From: an uncultured Clostridium sp.
Lineage (GTDB): Bacteria > Bacillota > Clostridia > TANB77 > CAG-465
NCBI GenBank assembly: GCA_948470565.1
Contig: CAOKPF010000007.1
Location: forward strand, 1-39,555
Direction: 5' to 3'
DNA: 39,555 nt
The notes under the pieces are model-generated. The model made no database searches. It saw only the letters and a program-made list of their open reading frames with translations, and was not told the DNA's origin. The position numbers and the translations under genes are program-made. Shown piece after piece: positions 25,957 to 32,901 of the stretch (positions are counted from its first letter, which is position 1; each line of letters begins with the position of its first letter).

Positions 25957-26733
25957 ATGAAATGTATTTTACTATGTGCTGGATATGCAACAAGACTTTA
26001 TCCATTAACTGAAAACTATCCAAAAGCTTTAATTGAAATTGAGAAAGGAAAGCCAATTTTAGATTATATATTAAGTGAAGTAAATACTATATCTGAAATT
26101 GATAAAATATATGTAGTATCTAATGAGAAGTATTACAAAAATTTTGTTGATTGGAAAAATAATGTAAAGAGTGATAAGGAAATAGAGATAATAAATGACC
26201 ATACTACTTCTAATGAAGATAGACTAGGTGCTATTGGTGATATACAATATGTTATAAAAGAAAAAAATATTAACGATGAGTTATTGGTAATAGCAGGAGA
26301 TAATTTATTTGATTATAAGTTAAGAGATGTTATAGACTTTTATAATGAAAGAAAGTCTGCTACAATTTGTACAAAACGTATAGATGACGTTTCATTATTA
26401 AAAAGACTTGCTGTTGCTACAATGGATAATGATTATAAGATTATAGATTTGACAGAAAAACCAGAAGTACCAAAAAGTAATATTGGTGTGTATACTACAT
26501 ATGTTTATCCAAAAGAGATTATAAATCATTTAGATACATACCTTGCTGATGGTAATAACCCAGATGCACCTGGATATTTAGTAGAGTGGTTATATAAAAG
26601 GCAGCCTGTTTATTCATATTGTATAGATGGAAATTGCTTTGATGTTGGTACATTTGAAACATTAGATGAAGTAAGAAATTTATATAATAGCAATATTAGT
26701 GAATATGATAAAATTAATAAAAGATATTTATAA
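25957..26733 (+). CDS. sugar-phosphate nucleotidyltransferase
   Basis: A 258-residue nucleotidyltransferase of the RmlA/GlmU-like GT-A fold, which joins a sugar 1-phosphate (or similar) to NTP. The signature LCAGYATRLYPLTENYPKAL (residues 6-25) holds the nucleotide-binding loop and the conserved lysine K23; IAGDNLFDY supplies the metal-binding aspartate, and LTEKPEVPKSNIGVYTTYVY and FDVGTFETLDE are family-typical. There is no C-terminal beta-helix domain. Together with the GHMP kinase it probably makes a nucleotide sugar, possibly for the neighbouring glycan locus. The substrate cannot be read from sequence. Confidence 0.85.
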   Translation: MKCILLCAGYATRLYPLTENYPKALIEIEKGKPILDYILSEVNTISEIDKIYVVSNEKYYKNFVDWKNNVKSDKEIEIINDHTTSNEDRLGAIGDIQYVIKEKNINDELLVIAGDNLFDYKLRDVIDFYNERKSATICTKRIDDVSLLKRLAVATMDNDYKIIDLTEKPEVPKSNIGVYTTYVYPKEIINHLDTYLADGNNPDAPGYLVEWLYKRQPVYSYCIDGNCFDVGTFETLDEVRNLYNSNISEYDKINKRYL

Positions 26734-26765
26734 GGGGACTTTTACAGTTCCCCTTGTTTATTTTT
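26732..26765. terminator. terminator between convergent genes
   Basis: AAGGGGA (26732-26738) pairs with TCCCCTT (26749-26755), followed by GTTTATTTTT. It overlaps the stop of the nucleotidyltransferase gene and faces the end of the recombinase gene. Confidence 0.7.
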
Positions 26766-27729
26766 ATAAATTATTCAATGGATTATTTTCTAAAGCGTTC
26801 CTTATCTCATCATTATCTACATGAGTGTATATTTCAGTAGTAGACACACTTTCATGTCCTAAAATTTCTTGCAATGAACGTATGTCTACGCCACCATACT
26901 TATGAAGTAGAGTAGCAGCGGTATGTCTTAATTTGTGAGGGGAGTATTTCTTTGGGTCAAGACCTGCAAGAGTTATATATTTTTTTACTAACATTTCTAC
27001 GGTTCTTTTACCTATTCTAGTCCCTCTATTACTTATAAATAAAGCTTCTCTATCCTTTACATTATCTTTGGGGCGTATTGCTATATATTCAGCTAATGCC
27101 TTTTGACAAGTCTCGTTTAAATAAATAGAACGTTCTTTATTACCTTTTCCTACAACTGTTAGTACATTATCCTTAATATCTTTCATATTAATATTAATTA
27201 ATTCAGAAAGTCTTAGTCCACAATTTAAAAATAATGTTAAGATACACAAGTCTCTTTTTTCAAACTTCCCATCAACGGAATTTAGTAGTGTTACACTTTC
27301 TTCAAGTGTTAAATATTTAGGCAATCTTTTTGGAAGTTTTGGTGTTTCTAACTCAACAGCTGGATTTTTCTCTAACACTTTCTTTTTTAGAGTTAAATAG
27401 TTAAAAAAAGATTTTAGGGTAGCAACTTTTCTTGCACGTGTTCTAGGTTTGTCTAAACGCTGAGTAGTTAAATAATTAAGATATGAATGTAAATCTTCAA
27501 GTTGGATTTTCTTAAAGAATGCAATATCTAAATTTTTTATATCAGTTTGTACAATTAATTCATCATTTAAGTTCTTAAATGATATTTTATCTATAATATA
27601 TAGTTTTAAAAACCTGAATACGTCGCGCAAATCATAATAGTATTCATGTACAGTATTTACAGAACGGTTTTTTATACCTATCATATAATCTATAAAATCG
27701 TTTACTAGTTCTGGTATATCATCAAACAT
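26764..27729 (-). CDS. tyrosine recombinase, XerC/XerD type
   Basis: A 321-residue site-specific recombinase of the phage-integrase family. The N-terminal core-binding domain (about 1-125) is followed by the catalytic domain with R173 (NCGLRLSELI), K195, H265 and R268 (HKLRHT), H292 (GHESVSTTE) and the nucleophile Y301. Length and the GHESVSTTEIYTHV ending are typical of chromosomal XerC/XerD-like proteins that resolve chromosome dimers, although related enzymes also serve mobile elements. No dif-like site is visible nearby. AGGAGG precedes the ATG. Whether it is XerC, XerD or an accessory recombinase is uncertain. Confidence 0.87.
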   Translation of the reverse strand: MFDDIPELVNDFIDYMIGIKNRSVNTVHEYYYDLRDVFRFLKLYIIDKISFKNLNDELIVQTDIKNLDIAFFKKIQLEDLHSYLNYLTTQRLDKPRTRARKVATLKSFFNYLTLKKKVLEKNPAVELETPKLPKRLPKYLTLEESVTLLNSVDGKFEKRDLCILTLFLNCGLRLSELININMKDIKDNVLTVVGKGNKERSIYLNETCQKALAEYIAIRPKDNVKDREALFISNRGTRIGKRTVEMLVKKYITLAGLDPKKYSPHKLRHTAATLLHKYGGVDIRSLQEILGHESVSTTEIYTHVDNDEIRNALENNPLNNL

Positions 27730-27762
27730 AAATCAACCTCCTAAAAATAACATGTATAAAAA

Positions 27763-27808
27763 TATATTGACATATATAATTATACATTATTTTATATATG
27801 TCAATATA
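27763..27808 (-). terminator. long AT-rich dyad, probable terminator
   Basis: Arms of 17 bp (27763-27779 and 27792-27808) are perfectly complementary around a 12-nt loop. On the minus strand it is followed by TTTTTATAC just after the zinc-ribbon gene, as expected of a terminator. It also contains TTGACA on both strands, so it may double as an operator or promoter site for the recombinase gene. Confidence 0.65.
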
Positions 27809-27827
27809 CCACAAACATTTTAACATG

Positions 27828-28340
27828 TCAATATCTTGTACTCCTATTTTCTTCTTTTACGAAATATCTATTTATTTCTGATAATCCATTACAAAGAGGA
27901 CAAACATTATAAAAAACTAAATAAGTTACATCTGCAAATTCATCATCATCACCATAGCCACAATCACTATATACAAGTTGATTTTTTATAACTTCTACAT
28001 CAGTATGTGTTTTAAATTGCTCCTTTAAGGAGTATTTTCCACATTTTGAGCATTTTATATAGTCCTTATCAACCATTTCTTTAAAATTTTTTATCATATT
28101 AGGAAGCCAAGTTCTGTGTATAGTATTTAGTGCTCTTTCTTGTTCATCAAGCTGTAAATTTTCTAAATTTTCCATTATAAAATCTTCAAAATCTTTTTCT
28201 GTCATAACTAAAGTTTCATTATAAAAATTACATTTAGGAAAATATAAATCACATAATATATTTAATATTTCTTCTTGTCTTTTTGGCGACAATTCAGTTA
28301 AGTTTTTCTTTACGAAAATTTTAAGTTCTCCTTTTGTCAT
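27828..28340 (-). CDS. unknown zinc-ribbon protein
   Basis: A 170-residue protein that I do not recognise. Two CxxC pairs (C97/C100 in CSKCGKYSLKEQF and C147/C150 in CPLCNG) should bind one zinc as a ribbon. The first ~90 residues are helical and appear to contain two related segments (FVKKNLTELSPKRQEEILN and FIMENLENLQLDEQERALN), suggesting an internal duplication. It lacks membrane helices. GGGAGG precedes the ATG. It has its own promoter and, downstream, the AT-rich terminator. No functional hint comes from the neighbours. Confidence 0.72.
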   Translation of the reverse strand: MTKGELKIFVKKNLTELSPKRQEEILNILCDLYFPKCNFYNETLVMTEKDFEDFIMENLENLQLDEQERALNTIHRTWLPNMIKNFKEMVDKDYIKCSKCGKYSLKEQFKTHTDVEVIKNQLVYSDCGYGDDDEFADVTYLVFYNVCPLCNGLSEINRYFVKEENRSTRY

Positions 28341-28394
28341 AATTAAAAACCTCCCTATAATTATATAAGATTAAAAATTATATTTACATCGTAT

Positions 28395-28423
28395 ATTATA
28401 TCATGCCGTTATATATATATCAA
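28395..28423 (-). promoter_or_regulatory. promoter of the zinc-ribbon gene
   Basis: On the minus strand TTGATA (28423-28418) and TATAAT (28400-28395), 17-bp spacer with a TGA extension before the -10. Confidence 0.7.
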
Positions 28424-28531
28424 TGATATGTAGAAAAATTACAGGGAAAATATTATTTAAAATAAAAATTTTATACAATTAATTATTGTAATAAAAAGTA
28501 GATACAGAGAGTGATTAGCTTGTTTCCTATG

Positions 28532-28583
28532 AAAAACGTGAAACTTACTTCGTTATTATATATAAAAAACGTGAAATTTATTT
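28532..28583 (+). repeat. two direct repeats, operator-like
   Basis: AAAAACGTGAAACTTACTT (28532-28550) recurs as AAAAACGTGAAATTTATTT (28565-28583), 17 of 19 positions alike, 33 bp apart start to start, which is about three helical turns. The second copy runs into the -35 of the ATPase promoter, so a bound protein would block polymerase. Confidence 0.65.
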
Positions 28584-28610
28584 GACTAATAATTTAAAAT
28601 ATTATATAAT
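28582..28610 (+). promoter_or_regulatory. promoter of the AAA/DUF4143 gene
   Basis: TTGACT (28582-28587) and TATAAT (28605-28610), 17-bp spacer. The transcript would start about at the ribosome binding site, giving a very short leader. Confidence 0.7.
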
Positions 28611-28628
28611 ATGTCTGGAGGTGTTAAT

Positions 28629-29930
28629 ATGGAAAGGAAAATTTACAAGGATTTAATAAATTGGAAAAATACTAATATAGAAAAACCTTTGATGGTAATA
28701 GGCGCAAGGCAAATAGGCAAAACATATATTATAGAGGAATTTTGTAAAAAAGAATTTAAAAACTATATATATATAAATTTATTGGAACATATAGAAATAA
28801 TAAGGATATTTCAAGAAAATATTAATACTGCTGATAAATATAAAAGAATGAAAATTTATTTAGATAAAGATATAGATTTACAAAATACAATTATATTTTT
28901 CGATGAAATTCAAGAATCAGAAGAATTAATAAGTTCATTAAAATACTTTAATGAAAGTCCAGAGCCCTTTAAAATAATATGTGCAGGAAGTTTGTTAGGA
29001 GTTAAATTAAAAAGAATGCATTCTTCATTTCCAGTAGGAAAAGTAAAAATGATAAATATGTACCCTATGGATTTTGAAGAATTTTTGATTGCTAATAATA
29101 ACCCAGCACTTATTGAAGAAATTAGAAATTGTTACAAAAATAATATATCTATGGATTCTGTATTGCACAATAAAGCTTTAGAGTTATATAAATTATACTT
29201 ATGTGTTGGTGGAATGCCAGAAGCAATTAAAAATTTATTTATGCATAATAAAGATATCTTAAAATTTGATAAAAATATTATTACTGATATATACCAATCA
29301 TATTTAAATGATATGAACAAATATATAGATAATAAATTTGAGGCTAGAAAAATAGAAAGTATCTATAATTCTATTCCATCACAATTAGGAAATCAAAGTA
29401 ATAAATTTCAGTATGGGAAAATATCAACAAATGCTCGAAAAAGGGATTATGAAACAGCTTTAAATTGGCTTCTTTCTAGTACAATGGTTCATAAATGCCC
29501 TATACTTAATAAAGTAGAAATTCCACCGCTAGGTTTTGTTATACCTGACCATTTTAAGCTTTACTTAAGTGATGTAGGTATTTTGTTGAATATGTTACAA
29601 ATTAAATATAAAGATATATTATTAGATAATCTTTTGCAGTATAAAGGAATTATAGCAGAAAATTATGTTGCTACTCAATTAATCGCAAACAATATACCAT
29701 TAATATATTGGGAATCTAGTAATACAGCGGAAGTTGATTTTATTTTATATAATGATGATGGGATAATTCCCATTGAGGTTAAAGCTAATGATAATGTTGG
29801 AAGTAAAAGATTAAATATTTATATAAAAAGATATAATCCAAAATATTCTATAAGAATTTCTTCAAAGAATTCTGGATATAAAAATAATATAAAATCTATA
29901 CCATTATATGCAGTATTTTGTATAAATTAA
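28629..29930 (+). CDS. AAA ATPase with DUF4143 domain
   Basis: A 433-residue ATPase of the AAA_14/DUF4143 family, common and often multi-copy in bacteria and archaea, with no settled function. Walker A is GARQIGKT (residues 25-32), Walker B IIFFDEIQE (D92, E93). The C-terminal domain contains AEVDFILYNDDG and IPIEVKAN, a D...ExK arrangement like that of PD-(D/E)xK nuclease-fold domains. I place the start at the ATG after GGAGG; an ATG six codons earlier sits at the end of the -10 box. The gene is alone, with its own promoter, operator-like repeats and terminator, which fits an accessory, perhaps defence-related or mobile gene (inference). Confidence 0.85.
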   Translation: MERKIYKDLINWKNTNIEKPLMVIGARQIGKTYIIEEFCKKEFKNYIYINLLEHIEIIRIFQENINTADKYKRMKIYLDKDIDLQNTIIFFDEIQESEELISSLKYFNESPEPFKIICAGSLLGVKLKRMHSSFPVGKVKMINMYPMDFEEFLIANNNPALIEEIRNCYKNNISMDSVLHNKALELYKLYLCVGGMPEAIKNLFMHNKDILKFDKNIITDIYQSYLNDMNKYIDNKFEARKIESIYNSIPSQLGNQSNKFQYGKISTNARKRDYETALNWLLSSTMVHKCPILNKVEIPPLGFVIPDHFKLYLSDVGILLNMLQIKYKDILLDNLLQYKGIIAENYVATQLIANNIPLIYWESSNTAEVDFILYNDDGIIPIEVKANDNVGSKRLNIYIKRYNPKYSIRISSKNSGYKNNIKSIPLYAVFCIN

Positions 29931-29963
29931 TAAATTTGTATAAACAGAGATTTTCTCGAAATT

Positions 29964-30000
29964 ATTAGATTAGCATGATATGTAGCTAATCTAATTTTAT
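29964..30000 (+). terminator. terminator of the AAA/DUF4143 gene
   Basis: ATTAGATTAGC (29964-29974) and GCTAATCTAAT (29985-29995) form a perfect 11-bp stem followed by TTTAT. Confidence 0.85.
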
Positions 30001-30095
30001 ATTTAGAAATAGTAAAGTAGGGAAGAGGAGTGTGTTTTCCAAATATTAAATGTTACAAAAATAAATTAGTAAAAAATAGAATTTTAAGTAAAATT

Positions 30096-30139
30096 TTAAA
30101 TTTTATTCAACTAAATATTTTTACTTGAATAAAATTTAA
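30096..30139. repeat. AT-rich hairpin
   Basis: TTAAATTTTATTCAA (30096-30110) is the exact inverse of TTGAATAAAATTTAA (30125-30139), with a 14-nt loop. No T-run of terminator type follows on either strand. Confidence 0.6.
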
Positions 30140-30336
30140 TTAAAAGTACAAATGTTTGTTTATGCTTTTGCTATAAAAAATATAAACTATAAATTATATT
30201 TGTTTTTTTGTAAATTTATTTAAGTATATTTAAAATTATTCATTTTAATAAAATTTATAGTTATTAAATTTATAAATTTGTATATCCTTATAAAAACTGA
30301 TTTTCTCTATAAAACTCAAAACTTACGCTTTCGAGA

Positions 30337-30524
30337 ATTGATTTTAAAGACATTTTTATTTTAAAGTAATATAAACACAACCACCTTAAATAATAAATTA
30401 TTTTGATATTGTTAATTTTATGATTTATATAGTAAATATATATTTAATTATAAAAATGTTAAAAGTCAAAAAAAATGACGCGCTAAAATCGATTTTAAAG
30501 CATTTTTATTTAAGTGGTAATATA
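30337..30524 (+). repeat. diverged direct repeat pair
   Basis: GATTTTAAAGACATTTTTAT near 30340 recurs as GATTTTAAAGCATTTTTATT near 30491; similarity extends weakly about 25 bp on each side (ACGC upstream, AATATA downstream). The copies are about 150 bp apart and look like an old duplication. Confidence 0.5.
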
Positions 30525-30680
30525 GTTAGTAGTCTAAAAAATATTACAAATATGTGAATTTTAGTTTTTTGAAGTTTTTTTTAAAAAATCATCTAAATAA
30601 ATTTATTTATAAAATTTATTTATAATATAACAAATCAATAAAATTAAATATACGAAGTGTACTAATGGATTTAATATAAA

Positions 30681-30826
30681 AAGCACAAAAAGGGGCTATA
30701 TTATTTTAATGCTACTCCTTTATTCACAAAATTATTATTTTGCGCAATTACTGAAATATTAAAATACAGCCTCTTCCATCGGCTAATTCATTTATATATT
30801 ATAATAATTGCGCACATTCTTTTGAA
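30681..30826 (-). ncRNA. candidate structured RNA with alternative pairings
   Basis: On the minus strand GTGCGCAATTA (30815-30805) pairs with TAATTGCGCA (30750-30741), enclosing a small helix TTAGCC/GGCT. A competing 17-bp helix joins AAGAGGCTGTATTTTAAT (30775-30758) to a segment ending ATAGCCCCTT (about 30710-30690), which is directly followed by TTTTTG. The two helices interleave, so they form either a pseudoknot or mutually exclusive states, and the 3' end looks like an intrinsic terminator. The GC-containing loops stand out from the AT-rich surroundings. I could not match it to a known riboswitch, and no gene follows on the minus strand within this region. Confidence 0.35.
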
Positions 30827-30876
30827 TATAAAAATTTTATTATTTAACACCATAATCTTTTTTTTGTGACTTTAAT

Positions 30877-31062
30877 TTAGCCACAACGTTTTTTAGTTTT
30901 CAAATAAACAAAATCTTTTTCTTTGTTAGACAATAATCCCTGCCCTTTAAAAAATATCTCATTTTCTAAATTATAGAATTTTTTATTATAATGTAACGAT
31001 ATTCTTTGATAAAGATTTTGAATTTCATAATAAAATCTCCTTTTTGCTAGTTTTATGTAAAA
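30877..31062 (-). pseudogene. possible gene remnant
   Basis: An open minus-strand frame of about 61 codons with a protein-like composition (LAKRRFYYEIQNLYQRISL ... GQGLLSNKEKDFVYLKTKKR) but no acceptable start codon. An AAGGAG site with a 20-codon frame (ATG at 31028, stop at 30966) overlaps it in another frame. It may be the decayed end of a lost gene. I do not recognise the family. Confidence 0.25.
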
Positions 31063-31123
31063 TTATAAATATATAATTTACTATATAAAAGTATTTGTAA
31101 TATATGCTACATAACTATAATAT

Positions 31124-31153
31124 AAAAAGATGCCTCTACATTTCTATAGAGGC
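31124..31153 (-). terminator. terminator of the SNase-like gene
   Basis: GCCTCTA (31132-31138) pairs with TAGAGGC (31147-31153); on the minus strand a CTTTTTATA tail follows. Confidence 0.8.
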
Positions 31154-31204
31154 GATCATAAGAGGTTGATATATGAAAACTAAGGTTTTCCCTAGTTCGG
31201 CATG

Positions 31205-31975
31205 CTAATTTATTTTTTTCCAAATTCCAATAGAATTTGATTTTGCATATAATTGAGCTTCCAACAATATATCCAATAAAGATATATTTGTTCTCTCAAC
31301 TTTTAATGAAGCTAATCCTTCATTAAGTAATGTTTGATTATATAATTCTGAACCAATATATATGTATGCATATATTTTTGAATCTTTCTCTTTTAACTTA
31401 TCAAACGCAATTGCCACAGTCTTTCCTTTTAAGTCTTTTTCCATTTGTTCATATACACTACTTGGTGACTTTTTAAAATCAACACCAATTAATGTAATAT
31501 TATAAGTTCTATAATCAATTTCAACATAAACATTACCATTTTTATCTACATTCTTTACAGTTCCCTTAGAAGATTTTTGTAATGCTCTAAGAGAAGATAA
31601 TTCATTGGATAAACTGCTTACTGTTGATACATTATCATCTTTTAAACTTTCTGTATATACTAATTCTATATTATTCTCAGAAACTTCTACTTTATTTTCT
31701 ATTTTTTCATCAACTTTTGTAGTATTATCAACTATATTATCCTTGTCACTGCTTTGTTTATCTTGTGTAGTTAATTCAATTTTAACTTCATTTTCAGTAG
31801 GTACATTTTTATTGTCTACACCTGCTTCAGCTACAATTTCACTTTTAGGAGCTGTGTGATTACTAGATATATATATGTATAAACCACTACCAATTAGTAA
31901 AAATGAAATTACTACAATTAAAACAGTAGGACCATATTGTCTAATATAGAAACTAGATTTATTATCATAATACAT
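31205..31975 (-). CDS. membrane-anchored SNase-like protein, catalytically degenerate
   Basis: A 256-residue protein. An uncleaved signal-anchor helix (about residues 15-36, TVLIVVISFLLIGSGLYIYI) is followed by a long low-complexity acidic linker (about 40-125) and a C-terminal staphylococcal-nuclease-fold domain (about 135-256). The domain shows NITLIGVDFK in place of the usual RLxGIDxPE, then AYIYIGSELYNQTLLNEGLA and EAQLYAKSNSIGIWKK, which are good matches. The arginine and glutamate of the active site (R35 and E43 in S. aureus nuclease) are missing, and the second arginine (R87) also appears lost, so it is probably a binding domain at the outer membrane face rather than a nuclease. Own promoter and terminator. 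Confidence 0.8.
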   Translation of the reverse strand: MYYDNKSSFYIRQYGPTVLIVVISFLLIGSGLYIYISSNHTAPKSEIVAEAGVDNKNVPTENEVKIELTTQDKQSSDKDNIVDNTTKVDEKIENKVEVSENNIELVYTESLKDDNVSTVSSLSNELSSLRALQKSSKGTVKNVDKNGNVYVEIDYRTYNITLIGVDFKKSPSSVYEQMEKDLKGKTVAIAFDKLKEKDSKIYAYIYIGSELYNQTLLNEGLASLKVERTNISLLDILLEAQLYAKSNSIGIWKKIN

Positions 31976-32014
31976 TCTTCACATCGCCTCCTTAGTATTA
32001 TTAACTACATTCTT

Positions 32015-32043
32015 ATTATAGCATACATTTTATGTAAAGTCAA
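32015..32043 (-). promoter_or_regulatory. promoter of the SNase-like gene
   Basis: On the minus strand TTGACT (32043-32038) and TATAAT (32020-32015), 17-bp spacer, right after the end of yebC. Confidence 0.75.
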
Positions 32044-32054
32044 CACTTTTTTTC

Positions 32055-32089
32055 AAAAATATTACAATTTTGTTACAAATTTATGTAAT
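32055..32089 (-). terminator. probable terminator of yebC
   Basis: ATTACA (32061-32066) and TGTAAT (32084-32089) flank a loop with further AT pairing; on the minus strand ATTTTTG follows. Confidence 0.5.
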
Positions 32090-32090
32090 A

Positions 32091-32819
32091 CTATATATTT
32101 GCATTATGCCACACATCTTGAACATCATCATTTTCATCTAATTTGTCCAAAAATCTTTGAAATTTTTCCTCTTCCTCACTTGTTAAATCTTTCTTTACAT
32201 TTGATATCATTCTAACATCATTTTCCAATATAGTTAGATCTTTTGATTCGACATAATCCCTTAATTTTGAAAAATCTTCTGGTGTACTTGTTATTTCAAT
32301 ATACCCACCTTCTGAAATGAAGTCTTCTGCTCCATTTTCCAAAGTTTCCATCATTAACTCATCTTCGTCTATTACTTTATCATCATTTTCTATTAATATA
32401 TATCCTTTTTTTTCAAACATATAGCTAACTGAACCTGTTTGACCTAAATTACCACCTGATTTATTAAAAATAGACCTAACATCTGCAGCCGTTCTATTCT
32501 TGTTATCTGTTGTAGCGGTTACTATAACAGATATACCACATGGTCCAAATCCTTCATAAGTAAGTTCCTCGTAATTTGCAGAGTTATTATCACCAACAGC
32601 TTTTTGAATACATCTATTTATATTATCATTAGGCATATTTTGAGCCTTTGCTTTTGAAATTACATCTTTTAATTTACTGTTAATATTAGGATCTCCACTC
32701 CCACCCATTTTTACAGCAACTGTAATTTCTTTTCCTAATTTTGAAAATATATTAGCTTTTTTAGAGTCTGTTGCCTCCTTTTTTCTCTTTATATTTGCCC
32801 ATTTACTATGTCCTGACAT
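32091..32819 (-). CDS. yebC: YebC/PmpR family regulatory protein
   Basis: A 242-residue member of the YebC/TACO1 family. The N-terminus MSGHSKWANIKRKKEATDSK is diagnostic, followed by GSGDPNINSKLKDVISKAKA, GPCGISVIV and GGNLGQTGSVSYMFEKKG. Bacterial members have been described as DNA-binding regulators, and more recent work links the family to translation of difficult sequences such as proline runs. Length is standard. GGGG-type SD precedes the ATG. The SNase-like gene follows after a terminator and its own promoter. Confidence 0.94.
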   Translation of the reverse strand: MSGHSKWANIKRKKEATDSKKANIFSKLGKEITVAVKMGGSGDPNINSKLKDVISKAKAQNMPNDNINRCIQKAVGDNNSANYEELTYEGFGPCGISVIVTATTDNKNRTAADVRSIFNKSGGNLGQTGSVSYMFEKKGYILIENDDKVIDEDELMMETLENGAEDFISEGGYIEITSTPEDFSKLRDYVESKDLTILENDVRMISNVKKDLTSEEEEKFQRFLDKLDENDDVQDVWHNANI

Positions 32820-32901
32820 TTTAAATTCCCCCTTTACATATTTTTATTAATAGATAAGTATTATTATCTTTTATACATAGTATTCTTAAATTTTATTAAT
32901 A

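Larger units (their letters stand above)
30001..31123. other. 1.1-kb region without a clear gene
   Basis: Extremely AT-rich and frameshift-ridden in all frames. It holds a perfect 15-bp-arm hairpin at 30096-30139, a pair of diverged direct repeats near 30337-30373 and 30487-30524, a candidate structured RNA on the minus strand around 30681-30826, and a decayed minus-strand frame at 30877-31062. No tRNA, rRNA or CRISPR array is visible. Confidence 0.6.

Noticed and set aside
27763-27808. dif-type Xer recombination site next to the tyrosine recombinase.
   Set aside because: The arms do not resemble the 28-bp Bacillota dif consensus, and the structure is better explained as a terminator.
28611-28628. 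Earlier ATG for the AAA/DUF4143 protein.
   Set aside because: It directly abuts the -10 box and contains the ribosome binding site of the ATG at 28629.
30690-30720. yybP-ykoY (Mn2+) riboswitch, because of AAAGGAGTAGC on the minus strand.
   Set aside because: The rest of that riboswitch (including its GCAAGACTTT-like 3' part) is missing and no transporter gene follows.
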